From RPQJ01 sp046347155 (GTDB taxonomy: Bacteria > Pseudomonadota > Gammaproteobacteria > Steroidobacterales > Steroidobacteraceae), in the NCBI GenBank assembly GCA_046347155.1, contig JAXMGT010000001.1, forward strand, positions 1,816,686-1,880,685: a DNA stretch of 64,000 nucleotides. Direction: 5' to 3'. The notes under the pieces were generated by a model. The model had not been told where the DNA came from. It saw nothing but the letters and a program-made list of their open reading frames with translations, and made no database searches. Positions 17,014-26,108 of the stretch are shown piece after piece (the first letter of the stretch is position 1; each line of letters starts with the position of its first letter). The position numbers and the translations under genes are program-made.

Positions 17014-17071
17014 TTTGGACCAGACGATTCGACTATCGATTTCCCGATACACCAGCCGAGGAGTTTCGAAC

Positions 17072-18058
17072 ATGCGCGCGTACTCGAAGAAGGACGTGGA
17101 CAAGAAGGCACTCAAGGGCGCCCGGATCGCCGTCGTCGGCTATGGCAGCCAGGGTCGCGCGCACGCGTTGAACCTCAAGGACTCGGGCTATGACGTCGTG
17201 ATCGGCGTGCGCAAGGGCGACAGCTGGAAACAGGCGAAGAAGGACGGCCTCTCGGTCGCCGTGCCGGCCGACGCCGTCAAGGGCGCCGACCTCGTGGCCC
17301 TGCTCACCCCGGACACCACGCAGGCCGAGAACTACAGGGAGATCCTGCCGAACCTGCGCAAGGGCGCAACGCTGCTGTTCGCGCACGGGTTCAACGTGCA
17401 CTTCAAGCAGATCAAGCCGCGCAAGGACCTCGACGTCGTGCTGATCGCGCCGAAGGGCCCGGGCGGCCTCGTCCGCCGCCAGTACCAGGAAGGCCGCGGC
17501 GTGCCCTGCCTGATCGCGATCGCGCAGGACGCCTCGGGCCAGGCCAAGGCCAAGGCGCTCGCCTACGCCGACGGCATCGGCGGCACCCGCGCCGGCGTGC
17601 TCGAGACCACGTTCAAGGAGGAGACCGAGACGGACCTCTTTGGCGAGCAGGCCGTGCTCTGCGGTGGCGCGACCGAACTCGTCCTCAAGGGCTACGAGAC
17701 GCTGGTCGAGGCCGGCTACCAGCCCGAAGTCGCCTACTACGAGTGCCTGCACGAACTGAAGCTGATCGTCGACCTGCTGCACGAGGGCGGCCTCGCGAAA
17801 ATGCACAAGTACATCTCCCACACCGCCAAGTGGGGCGACCTGACGCGCGGCCCCCGGGTCGTGAACAAGGACACCAAGAAGGAGATGAAGAAGATACTGA
17901 AGGAGATCCAGGACGGCTCGTTCGCGCGCATCTGGATCCGCGAGAACAAGACCGGCCGGCGCAAGTACGACGCACTGATGAAGAAGGACCTCGCCCACCC
18001 GATCGAGAAGGTCGGGCGCGAACTGCGCGGCCGGATGCCCTGGCTGAACGCCGGCTGA
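17072..18058 (+). CDS. ilvC: Ketol-acid reductoisomerase (class I, short form)
   Basis: 328-residue NADPH-dependent enzyme of valine/isoleucine/leucine synthesis. Seen: the nucleotide-binding VVGYGSQGRAHALNL near residue 21, FAHGFNVHF with the catalytic-type His, APKGPGG, and the metal-binding region EETETDLFGEQAVLCGG. The length matches class I. The ATG at 17072 has GAGGAG in front and lies about 60 bases after the attenuator terminator; longer in-frame starts would run through the leader. First structural gene of the operon. Confidence 0.97.
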   Translation: MRAYSKKDVDKKALKGARIAVVGYGSQGRAHALNLKDSGYDVVIGVRKGDSWKQAKKDGLSVAVPADAVKGADLVALLTPDTTQAENYREILPNLRKGATLLFAHGFNVHFKQIKPRKDLDVVLIAPKGPGGLVRRQYQEGRGVPCLIAIAQDASGQAKAKALAYADGIGGTRAGVLETTFKEETETDLFGEQAVLCGGATELVLKGYETLVEAGYQPEVAYYECLHELKLIVDLLHEGGLAKMHKYISHTAKWGDLTRGPRVVNKDTKKEMKKILKEIQDGSFARIWIRENKTGRRKYDALMKKDLAHPIEKVGRELRGRMPWLNAG

Positions 18059-18106
18059 CCCCACCAACGCGATCGTCGAGCCCGCCCACACCCTACGGTG
18101 ACCGAC

Positions 18107-19705
18107 ATGTCCACATCGAGCCCCGCCCGCGACCCGAACCGCGTGTTGATCTTCGACACCACGCTGCGTGACGGCGAGCAGTCCCCCGGCTGCAGCATGA
18201 CGCAGCCGGAGAAGCTGCGCGTCGCGCGGGCGCTGGCGGAACTCGGCGTGGACGTGATCGAGGCCGGGTTCCCGGCCGCCTCGCGCGGCGACTGGGAGGC
18301 CGTGCACGAGATCGCCCGCGAGGTGCGCGGCCCGATCATCGCCGGGCTGGCCCGCTGCAACCGCGAGGACATCGACAAGGTCTGGAGCGCGATCAAGGTC
18401 GCCGAACGGCCGCGGATCCACGTCTTCCTGGCCACGAGCGCGATCCACCGCGAGCACAAGCTCAACATGGCCAAGGAGCAGATCATCCACACGGCCGTCG
18501 AGGGCGTGCGCTACGCCCGCAGTCTCTGCGAGGACATCGAGTTCTCGCCGGAGGACGCCTCGCGCACCGAACTCGACTTCCTGCGCGAGGTGGTCGAGGC
18601 GGTGATCGAGGCCGGCGCGACGACGATCAACGTGCCGGACACGGTCGGCTACACGGTGCCCGAGGAGTTCCACGAGGTCTTCAGCCACCTGAAGAAGAAC
18701 GTGAAGGGCGCCGACCGGGTCACCTTCAGCGTCCACTGCCACAACGATCTCGGGATGGCCGTCGCGAACAGCCTCGCGGCCGTGCGGGCCGGGGCACGCC
18801 AGGTCGAGTGCACCGTGAACGGGATCGGCGAGCGGGCCGGAAACGCCTCGCTCGAGGAACTCGTCATGGCGATGAAGACCCGCGAGGGCCTGCTCGGCTT
18901 CCACACCGGCATCGACACGAAGCGGCTGTTCCCGACCAGCCGGCTGCTCGCGAGCATCACCGGCATGACGATCCCGCGCAACAAGGCGGTCGTCGGCGAG
19001 AACGCGTTCGCGCACGAGTCCGGCATCCACCAGCACGGGATGCTGAAGCACCACTCGACCTACGAGATCATGCGCCCCGAGGACGTCGGTCTCTCCCGCT
19101 CGCACCTGGTGCTCGGGAAGCACAGTGGACGCGCCGCGCTGCGCGACCGGATCAAGGAACTCGGCTTCGAGCTCTCCGACGCCGAGCTCGCGCGCGTCTT
19201 CGAGGACTTCAAGTCGCTCGCGGACAAGAAGAAGGAACTGTTCGACGGCGACATCGAGGCGCTGGTGCTCAAGGCCGAGTTCGGCCAGAGCGGACCGTGG
19301 CACCTCGAGAGCCTGCACGCGGTGAGCGACACCGGCGGCACGGCCAGCGCGCGCGTCGGCCTCCGGCACGGCGACGGCCGGATCGTGTCGCAGGACGCGC
19401 ACGGCGACGGCCCGGTCGACGCCGCGTTCAAGGCGATCGAGACCGCGACGGGCGTCATCGTCACGCTACGCAAGTTCGAGGTGCGCAGCGTCTCGATGGG
19501 CGAGGACGCCCAGGGCGAGGCGGTCGTGACCGTCGAGCACAACGGCCGCTCGTACCGAGGCTCGAGCGTGACGACCGACATCGTCGAGTCCGGTGTCCGC
19601 GCGTTCCTCGAGGTCGTGAACCGCATCGAATCGATGCGCGCGACCGCCGCCGCCCGAGCCGACCGGCGACAGCTCGAGGCGGTCGAAACCTCGCACTCCC
19701 TCTGA
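18107..19705 (+). CDS. leuA: 2-isopropylmalate synthase
   Basis: 532-residue enzyme for the first committed step of leucine synthesis (2-oxoisovalerate plus acetyl-CoA). The catalytic DTTLRDGEQSPG lies at residues 17-28, the metal-binding VHCHNDLG around 208, and a C-terminal regulatory domain (about 390-520) provides leucine feedback inhibition in the family. The ATG at 18107 is preferred to GTG at 18098 because GGTGA lies just before it. Activity is thus likely controlled twice, by attenuation and by feedback. Confidence 0.96.
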   Translation: MSTSSPARDPNRVLIFDTTLRDGEQSPGCSMTQPEKLRVARALAELGVDVIEAGFPAASRGDWEAVHEIAREVRGPIIAGLARCNREDIDKVWSAIKVAERPRIHVFLATSAIHREHKLNMAKEQIIHTAVEGVRYARSLCEDIEFSPEDASRTELDFLREVVEAVIEAGATTINVPDTVGYTVPEEFHEVFSHLKKNVKGADRVTFSVHCHNDLGMAVANSLAAVRAGARQVECTVNGIGERAGNASLEELVMAMKTREGLLGFHTGIDTKRLFPTSRLLASITGMTIPRNKAVVGENAFAHESGIHQHGMLKHHSTYEIMRPEDVGLSRSHLVLGKHSGRAALRDRIKELGFELSDAELARVFEDFKSLADKKKELFDGDIEALVLKAEFGQSGPWHLESLHAVSDTGGTASARVGLRHGDGRIVSQDAHGDGPVDAAFKAIETATGVIVTLRKFEVRSVSMGEDAQGEAVVTVEHNGRSYRGSSVTTDIVESGVRAFLEVVNRIESMRATAAARADRRQLEAVETSHSL

Positions 19706-19721
19706 CCCCACGGGACCCGCG

Positions 19722-21125
19722 ATGACCCCAAAGACGCTGTTCGAGAAGATCTGGGAACGGCACGAAGTCGTGCCGGAAACCGCCGACACGCCGGCGATCC
19801 TCTACGTCGACCTGCACCTGACGCACGAGGTGACCTCGCCGCAGGCGTTCTCCGTGCTGCGGGAGCGCGGCCTCCCGGTGCGCCGCAAGGACCGCACGCT
19901 CGTGACGATGGACCACTCGACCCCGACGCTCACGGCCCAGGTGTTCGGCGGCCAGCCGATCGCGCTCGAGTCGGCCGCGAAGCAGGTCCACCAGCTCGAG
20001 AAGAACTGCGCCGAGTTCGGCCTCGAGCTGATCGGCCTCAGGGACCCGCGTCGCGGCATCGTCCACATCATCGGGCCCGAACTCGGCGCCACCCAGCCTG
20101 GAAAGACGATCGTCTGCGGCGACAGCCACACGAGCACCCACGGCGCGTTCGGTGCCCTCGCCTTCGGCATCGGGACGACGGAAGTGGGCTATGTGCTCGC
20201 GACGCAGTGCCTGCTGCAGCGCAAGCCGAAGACGCTCGCGATCGAGGTCGGCGGGCGGCTGCCCGCCGGCGTCACGGCGAAGGACCTGGTGCTCGCGATC
20301 ATCGGGCGGATCGGCGTGAACGGCGGCACCGGCCACGTGATCGAGTACCGCGGCGCCGCGATCGAGGCGCTGTCGATGGACGAGCGGATGACCGTCTGCA
20401 ACATGTCCATCGAGGCCGGCGCCCGCGCCGGCATGGTTGCGCCGGACGCGACGACGTACGCCTACCTCGAAGGCCGCCCGTACGCGCCGCAGGGCGCCGA
20501 CTGGGAGCGCGCGCTCGCCGACTGGCAGGGGCTCCGGACCGACCCGGGTGCCCGCTACGACCGGGTGGTCGAGTTCGACGCATCCCGTCTCGAACCGATG
20601 ATCACCTACGGCACGAACCCGGGCATGGTGGCGCCGGTCGGCGGCCGCGTGCCGGACCCCGCGGGCGACCCGGTCCACGCGCGCGCGCTCGAGTACATGG
20701 GCCTCGCGGCGGGCGAACCGCTCGGCGGCCGCCCGGTGCAGGTCGTGTTCATCGGCAGTTGCACGAATGCGCGGCTGTCGGACCTCGAACTCGCGGCCCG
20801 GGTGTTCAAGGGGCGCAAGGTGGCACCGGGCGTGCGTGCGCTCGTCGTGCCCGGCTCGCAGGGGATCAAGCGCGAGGCCGAGGCGCTCGGCCTCGCGAAG
20901 ATATTCACGGACGCCGGTGCCGAATGGCGCGAGTCCGGCTGCTCGATGTGCCTCGGCATGAACGGGGACACGGTGGACCCGGGCCACTACTGCGTCAGCA
21001 CCAGCAACCGCAATTTCGAGGGCCGCCAGGGCCTCGGTGCACGCACGCTCCTCGCGAGCCCCGCCACGGCCGCCGCCGCGGCCGTCACCGGCCGCGTCAC
21101 CGACCCGCGCGAGTTCATACACTGA
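19722..21125 (+). CDS. leuC: 3-isopropylmalate dehydratase large subunit
   Basis: 467-residue aconitase-family subunit that, with LeuD, isomerises 2- to 3-isopropylmalate. The [4Fe-4S] ligands are visible as Cys347 (GSCTNAR), Cys407 and Cys410 (SGCSMCLGMN). VCGDSHTSTHGAFG at 131-144 is another family hallmark. It follows leuA by 16 bases and precedes leuD by 8. Confidence 0.97.
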   Translation: MTPKTLFEKIWERHEVVPETADTPAILYVDLHLTHEVTSPQAFSVLRERGLPVRRKDRTLVTMDHSTPTLTAQVFGGQPIALESAAKQVHQLEKNCAEFGLELIGLRDPRRGIVHIIGPELGATQPGKTIVCGDSHTSTHGAFGALAFGIGTTEVGYVLATQCLLQRKPKTLAIEVGGRLPAGVTAKDLVLAIIGRIGVNGGTGHVIEYRGAAIEALSMDERMTVCNMSIEAGARAGMVAPDATTYAYLEGRPYAPQGADWERALADWQGLRTDPGARYDRVVEFDASRLEPMITYGTNPGMVAPVGGRVPDPAGDPVHARALEYMGLAAGEPLGGRPVQVVFIGSCTNARLSDLELAARVFKGRKVAPGVRALVVPGSQGIKREAEALGLAKIFTDAGAEWRESGCSMCLGMNGDTVDPGHYCVSTSNRNFEGRQGLGARTLLASPATAAAAAVTGRVTDPREFIH

Positions 21126-21133
21126 GGCCCCGC

Positions 21134-21709
21134 ATGGAACCGATCACCGTCATTCGTTCGCGCACGGTCGTGATGCCGTCGTCGAACATCGACACCGACC
21201 AGATCATCCCGGCCCGCTACCTGACGACCACGACCCGCGAGGGGCTGGGCGAGGCCTTGTTCGCGGACCTGCGGAGGGACCCCGCGGGCCGGGTGAAGCC
21301 CGACTTCGTGCTGAACAAGCCCGAATCCGCGGGCTGCCGGGTGCTCGTCGCCGGCCGCAACATCGGCTGCGGTTCCTCTCGCGAGCACGCGCCGTGGGCA
21401 CTGCTCGACTACGGCTTCCGCGCGGTCGTCAGCACCGAGATTGCCGACATCTTCAAGAACAACAGCCTGAAGAACGGGCTGCTGCCGGTCGTCGTGGACG
21501 AGGCGACCCACGGCTGGCTCGTTGCCCATCCGGGCACGGAAGTCGAGATCGACCTGCCCGCCTCCACGCTTCGGCTGCCGGACGGACGCTCGGTCACGTT
21601 TCCGATCGAGCCGTTCGCGAAGTACTGCCTGATGAACGGCGTCGACGAACTCGGTTACCTGCTCTCGAAGCTCGGCGCAATCGAGGCCTGGGAGGCCCGT
21701 CGGGCATGA
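21134..21709 (+). CDS. leuD: 3-isopropylmalate dehydratase small subunit
   Basis: 191-residue swivelling-domain partner of LeuC. Family motifs are DTDQIIPARYL (21-31), GCGSSREHAPWAL and FKNNSLKNGLLP. The TGA overlaps the start of leuB in an ATGA, pointing to coupled translation. Confidence 0.97.
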   Translation: MEPITVIRSRTVVMPSSNIDTDQIIPARYLTTTTREGLGEALFADLRRDPAGRVKPDFVLNKPESAGCRVLVAGRNIGCGSSREHAPWALLDYGFRAVVSTEIADIFKNNSLKNGLLPVVVDEATHGWLVAHPGTEVEIDLPASTLRLPDGRSVTFPIEPFAKYCLMNGVDELGYLLSKLGAIEAWEARRA

Positions 21710-22764
21710 AGGCACGGATCGCGGTGCTCGGCGGCGACGGCATCGGCCCCGAGGTGACCGGTGCCGCCGTGCGGGTGCTCGAGGCAATCGCCCGGCGCGG
21801 TGGCCACGGGTTCGAGTTCGTCGAGGCGCTGATCGGCGGTACCGCGATCGACGCGAGCGGCTCCCCGCTGCCGCCCCGCACGATCGACGCCTGCCGCAGC
21901 TGCGACGCCGTGCTGCTCGGTGCGGTCGGCGGCCCGAAGTGGTCGGACCCCGCGGCCCGGGTCCGGCCCGAGCAGGGACTGCTCGAGCTCCGTCGGACCC
22001 TCGGCGTGTACGCGAACCTGCGGCCGGTCCGCACGATCGAGGCACTGCAGGACGCCTCGCCGCTGCGGCCCGAGGTGATCCGCGGCACGGACATCATGGT
22101 CGTGCGCGAGCTCACCGGCGGGATCTACTTTGGCCGCAAGAGCCGGACGGCGAGCGAAGCCGAGGACCTCTGCTCCTACTCCGCGACCGAGATCGAGCGG
22201 GTGACGCGGATCGCCGGGCGCCTCGCCCGCGCACGCCGCGGCCGGATCATCTCGGTGGACAAGGCCAACGTGCTCGAGACCTCGCGTCTGTGGCGCACCG
22301 TCGTCGAGCGGGTGCTGGCCGCCGAGTTCCCGGGCGTCGCGCTCGAGCACATGCTGGTCGATGCCGCCGCAATGCACCTGCTGCGCAAGCCCGCCTCGTT
22401 CGACGTGCTGCTGACCGAGAACATGTTCGGCGACATCCTGACGGACGAGGCTTCGATGCTCGCCGGTTCACTCGGACTGCTGCCGTCGGCGTCGCTCGGC
22501 GACGGGACCGTCGGCCTCTACGAGCCGATCCACGGGTCGGCCCCGGACATCGCCGGGCGGGGCATCGCGAATCCGATCGGCACGATCCTGAGCGCCGCGA
22601 TGCTGCTCCGGCACTCGCTCGGGCTGGAGGCGGAGGCCGCGGCCGTCGAGGCGGCCGTCGAATCCGCGCTGCGGGCCGGCCTTCGGACGGCCGACATCGC
22701 CGCGCCGGGTCAGGCCGCCGTCGGCAGCGGACCGGCAACCGAGGCCGTGATCCGGGCCCTCTGA
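21706..22764 (+). CDS. leuB: 3-isopropylmalate dehydrogenase
   Basis: 352-residue NAD-dependent decarboxylating dehydrogenase, completing the leucine operon. Seen: GGDGIGPEV (9-17), VRELTGGIYFG, the catalytic Lys in ISVDKANVL, the metal-binding Asp in ENMFGDILTDEASM, and the NAD-binding HGSAPDIAG. No terminator follows directly; the next one is about 270 bases downstream, after the candidate small RNA. Confidence 0.97.
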   Translation: MKARIAVLGGDGIGPEVTGAAVRVLEAIARRGGHGFEFVEALIGGTAIDASGSPLPPRTIDACRSCDAVLLGAVGGPKWSDPAARVRPEQGLLELRRTLGVYANLRPVRTIEALQDASPLRPEVIRGTDIMVVRELTGGIYFGRKSRTASEAEDLCSYSATEIERVTRIAGRLARARRGRIISVDKANVLETSRLWRTVVERVLAAEFPGVALEHMLVDAAAMHLLRKPASFDVLLTENMFGDILTDEASMLAGSLGLLPSASLGDGTVGLYEPIHGSAPDIAGRGIANPIGTILSAAMLLRHSLGLEAEAAAVEAAVESALRAGLRTADIAAPGQAAVGSGPATEAVIRAL

Positions 22765-22921
22765 AGCGCCCGATTTGACCCGGGACTGACCTCAATAAAA
22801 ACAAGACATTACGAGATAATCAAGACAGATTGGATAAAGCTGAGGCCCCGGGCCACCACCGGGCCCGCCCGTCCCGGAAAAGCCTGTGCAAGCGGCGGAA
22901 AAGCGGCGCTATACTGCGCGT

Positions 22922-23067
22922 CCGCTCGCAGGACCGGCGCCCACGGCACCCCTCCCCGAGCGCGACACCGAACGAACAGGACTTGAGTCGGGTTAGTCAC
23001 TGCCTCACGGAACGAGGCACTCGAGTCCTTCTTCGCAAGGCCGGCTTAATCGCCGGCCTTTCTTTTT
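22922..23067 (+). ncRNA. Candidate small RNA between leuB and the Ntn hydrolase gene
   Basis: No credible protein lies in the 336 bases 22765-23100. The stretch opens with an AT-rich patch (about 22790-22840) and contains a TATACT box (22910-22915) with a weak -35. It then holds an imperfect hairpin, GGACTTGAG (22979-22987) with CTCGAGTCC (23020-23028), whose interior has TGCCTC/GAGGCA (23001-23006 with 23014-23019) and a one-sided 13-base bulge. It ends with a strong terminator. This order is what a free-standing regulatory RNA looks like; a 3' UTR of the leu operon is the alternative. No known RNA family was recognised. Confidence 0.38.
23037..23067 (+). terminator. Rho-independent terminator
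   Basis: AAGGCCGGC (23037-23045), loop TTAATC, GCCGGCCTT (23052-23060), then a T-run interrupted by one C. Perfect 9-bp stem on the plus strand. It ends the candidate small RNA and any read-through from leuB. Confidence 0.92.
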
Positions 23068-23100
23068 GCACGGTCGCCCGGGGTCACCGCCCTCCACCGC

Positions 23101-24177
23101 TCACTTCAGCAGCGGCGTGCTGGTGGTGGCCTTGCCGTTCAGGTCGAAACCCTTGAAGTCGACGGTCAGCACGCCCGGATTCTCGAATGACCGGATGCTG
23201 TACGTCCGGTTCTTGAGGTCGGCGACGACCGTCCATTCGGTGAATTCGTAGGCGTTCGCGCCACCGCCGTAGCCACTCGACGCGTCGAGGTAGATCGAGC
23301 CGAACGGGATGTCGAAATTGTTCAGGATGTGCCAGGCCCGGCTGCGCTGCACGTCGGTCGTCGCGTCGGTCGGCGTGTTGAGCACGTAGATCGCCGCCCG
23401 GACGAAGCGGTCCGAACTCAGCATGCTGCCCGGCAAACCGTGCAATCCATTGCCGGAGCTGGCCGGCGGAAAGACCGTGCCCTTCACCTCCAGCGGCTTC
23501 TTGTCCAGGCCGCCGAGGTTCACGTAGTTGCCGATGTTGGCGAGGTGCCAGGCGAACGCCGGATCGTTCGTCATGACGCCGATCACGTTGTCGGTCATGA
23601 CCAGGCGCCCCCCGAGGTACTCGACGACGAGGCTGCCGCCCTGGGCGTCGTGCAGCGTCATCCGCGCCCTGGGCGTGCCACCCCATTCCTTCATCGGCGC
23701 GTTGCTCACGTACATGCCCGGAAGGGCCTGCCGCACTTCGTCCACGGTCGCGAAATTGCCGAGGACATAGGTGAGCAGCTGCTGGGGCGCGATGCTGTTC
23801 GCCTCCTGTCCGGCGGGCACGTCCTGGTAGTGGGCGGTGTTCGGGGCATTCAGCAGGCCGCCGGCCAGGCCGGCTTCGTTCAGGCCGTCGACGTAGAACG
23901 GCAGGCCGAAGACGTTCGCGCCAACCACCGCGTACTTCGAGTTCCAGTTCTTGCCCTTGCCGGCGGTGCCGTCCGGCCCGATGCCCACGTTCGGATAGCC
24001 GCGCGGCATCTTCATCACCTGGGAATGCAGCGGGATGCCGAACTCCATCGTGCGGCCGTAGACCCGGCCGCCGTCGTTGCCGTTCAGCACCAGCGACGTG
24101 CAGGCGTCGGCCTGTTGCGAAGCCATGGCCAGGACGGTGGCACAGGCCAGCACCAGCGAGCGTTTCGTGAATCTCAT
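23101..24177 (-). CDS. Secreted linear amide C-N hydrolase (choloylglycine hydrolase / penicillin V acylase family)
   Basis: 358-residue Ntn hydrolase. The signal peptide MRFTKRSLVLACATVLAMAS ends at residue 25 (QQADA), and Cys26 (CTSLVL) would become the free N-terminal nucleophile after cleavage, so secretion itself would mature the enzyme. GRTMEFG (near 46) and TNDPAFAWHLAN (near 209) match conserved active-site regions. The start at 24177 is chosen for the signal and the GGAG before it; an in-frame GTG is at 24192. The encoded partner upstream is an amidohydrolase 27 bases away. Possible substrates are bile-salt-like conjugates, beta-lactams or acyl-homoserine lactones; none can be chosen from sequence. 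Confidence 0.9.
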   Translation of the reverse strand: MRFTKRSLVLACATVLAMASQQADACTSLVLNGNDGGRVYGRTMEFGIPLHSQVMKMPRGYPNVGIGPDGTAGKGKNWNSKYAVVGANVFGLPFYVDGLNEAGLAGGLLNAPNTAHYQDVPAGQEANSIAPQQLLTYVLGNFATVDEVRQALPGMYVSNAPMKEWGGTPRARMTLHDAQGGSLVVEYLGGRLVMTDNVIGVMTNDPAFAWHLANIGNYVNLGGLDKKPLEVKGTVFPPASSGNGLHGLPGSMLSSDRFVRAAIYVLNTPTDATTDVQRSRAWHILNNFDIPFGSIYLDASSGYGGGANAYEFTEWTVVADLKNRTYSIRSFENPGVLTVDFKGFDLNGKATTSTPLLK

Positions 24178-24204
24178 GTTCGTGCACTCCACGTGTCGAA
24201 TACA

Positions 24205-25890
24205 TCAATGACGGTAAATGACCTGGCCACTCTTGAACGTCCGGACGACCCGGATGTCCTTGATCGCGTCGGGATCGACCTTCAGGGGGTTGCGGTCGAG
24301 TTCCACCAGGTCGGCCAGCATGCCCGGGACGATCATGCCCTTGCGGGTTTCCTCCCGGTACTGATACGCGGCCCGGGTCGTGAAGCACTGGAGCGCCAGG
24401 TACGGATCGATGCGCTCCTGCGGGCCCAGCGTCCTGCCGCTGAAAGTCTTGCGATTGACAGAGGTCCAGATCGAGAACAGCGTATTCGGACCGGACGACG
24501 GCGAGTCGTTGTGGATCCCGATCCTCACGCCCTCGGCCTGCGCCGTGGCCAGCGGGTTGATGTTCGTCGCCCGCGACTCCCCCAGTATGCCCAGGTAGAC
24601 GTCCCCGTAGAGCCACACGTGATTGGCCAGCACGATGGCCTGGACGTTCATGGCCTTGTATTGCGCGAGCTGATCGTCGCGAACGAACATCGAATGGGAA
24701 ATGACCGTGCGGCGATCCTCCGTGACGCCGGTCTCCTTGATCGCCTTGTCCAGGGCCGCCAGGGTCATGTCGATGCCCCCGTCCCCGTTGCTGTAGCCGA
24801 AGTACTGGATGTTCTTCTCGTACGCGAGCTTCGCGTAGTGATCGATGACGCTCTGCGGGCTGTATGGGAACCCTTGCCAATCCCCGGGCAGCCCCGACGT
24901 GTCCGCATATGGCTTGCTGAAGAAAGCGAGGCGCAACTGCGGTGCGCCGTCGGTCGGCACCATGATTCCCGCCACCTTGAAGCCGCGGTCACCACCGCTG
25001 TAGACCCCGAACTTGTAGTTGGGGTCGGTCTTGAGCAGTTGGTCGACGACGTCGAACGTGGGCAGGGCGATCAGGTCGATGGAAACCACCTTCTGCTCGA
25101 TGGCTGCACGCATGTTGTCGATGTCGTCGGTGGTCGCCTCGTAGCTCTGCGCCGTCGTGAATCCATTGGAGGCGTAGATCTGCTGCGCCTTGCGATACGT
25201 TTCGAATGTCACGGCCTGCGGGTACTTGCCGACCACCGTGGCGACCGCACTCAGGTACGGCTGGCCGATCAATTCACCGGTCAGCTCTCCCGTCTTCGGG
25301 TCGATCGGAATGAATCCCGCCACGGCTTTGGTCGCCCGGGTGATGCCCAGTTTCTTAAGGCCCGCGGAATTGACCATGCCGGTCAGCGTCGAGATGTTCT
25401 CGATCAGCAACGGCTGGGTCGGGAAGGCCGCGTCGAGCTCGGCCAGCGACAGCGCGCCATCGGACAGCATCGCATCCGAATACCCGGTTCCGATGATCCA
25501 GCCGTTGAGCGGCTTCCCTTCCGTGCGCAGCCGGGCGATCAATTGCGCCTTGTTCGCCGGCGGACGATCGGAAAAGTAGGCGACGTTCACGCCCAGCGTG
25601 TCCTGCGCCACCAGCGCGAAGTGCCCCCAGCTGTCGATGAACCCGGGCAACAGCGTGTGACCCTTCAGGTCCTGCATCACGGGGTGAGGTCCCGCCGCGG
25701 CCAGTGCCGCCGCCTTCGGGCCGGCAAAGGCAATCCGGTCGCCCGACACCACGACCGCCTCGACGTAGCTCGGGCTGTCTCCCTGCATCGTCAGGATGTC
25801 GCCGTTGAAAAACACGGTCGCAGGAGCCGCGAGCGCGTTGATCGGGAAAAGCGCGAACAGGACCGCAAACAGCATTCCCAGGATATTCAT
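24205..25890 (-). CDS. Secreted amidohydrolase (YtcJ-like family 3) with altered metal motif
   Basis: 561-residue amidohydrolase with Sec signal MNILGMLFAVLFALFPINAL (cleavage near LAAP). The family composite and TIM-barrel parts are visible: ILTMQGDSPSYVEAVVV, LPGFIDSWGHF (82-92), VISHSMFVRDDQL and GIHNDSPSSGP. The first His of the usual HxH metal pair is Trp88, while His90 is kept. The ATG at 25890 is preferred since GAGGA precedes it; another in-frame ATG lies at 25902, and the open frame reaches 26052. First gene of a two-gene transcript with the Ntn hydrolase. Substrate unknown. Confidence 0.85.
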   Translation of the reverse strand: MNILGMLFAVLFALFPINALAAPATVFFNGDILTMQGDSPSYVEAVVVSGDRIAFAGPKAAALAAAGPHPVMQDLKGHTLLPGFIDSWGHFALVAQDTLGVNVAYFSDRPPANKAQLIARLRTEGKPLNGWIIGTGYSDAMLSDGALSLAELDAAFPTQPLLIENISTLTGMVNSAGLKKLGITRATKAVAGFIPIDPKTGELTGELIGQPYLSAVATVVGKYPQAVTFETYRKAQQIYASNGFTTAQSYEATTDDIDNMRAAIEQKVVSIDLIALPTFDVVDQLLKTDPNYKFGVYSGGDRGFKVAGIMVPTDGAPQLRLAFFSKPYADTSGLPGDWQGFPYSPQSVIDHYAKLAYEKNIQYFGYSNGDGGIDMTLAALDKAIKETGVTEDRRTVISHSMFVRDDQLAQYKAMNVQAIVLANHVWLYGDVYLGILGESRATNINPLATAQAEGVRIGIHNDSPSSGPNTLFSIWTSVNRKTFSGRTLGPQERIDPYLALQCFTTRAAYQYREETRKGMIVPGMLADLVELDRNPLKVDPDAIKDIRVVRTFKSGQVIYRH

Positions 25891-26108
25891 GGACGTCCTC
25901 ATGAACCGCAGGGATCCGGTCCGGCCTTCGATTCCCTTGGCCCGGCCGCCGGGAAAACAGCAGGCGCAGGTACGCGCATCGGCACGGTCCGCTCCGATGC
26001 CCGTGCGCACGAAATTGTAGTGGCCGGGAATCGACCGGCCCGCCGATTGCAAACCAGAATGGATGTGATTGCCGGCGCTGACGCCCGGCTACCGGCCCGC
26101 GCTCGTGT

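Noticed and set aside
18098..18106. GTG three codons before the leuA ATG
   Set aside because: GGTGA, which includes this GTG, serves better as the ribosome site for the ATG at 18107.
22830..23156. 108-codon plus-strand frame after leuB as a gene
   Set aside because: It runs through the candidate RNA hairpin and its terminator, has no ribosome site and no recognisable pattern.
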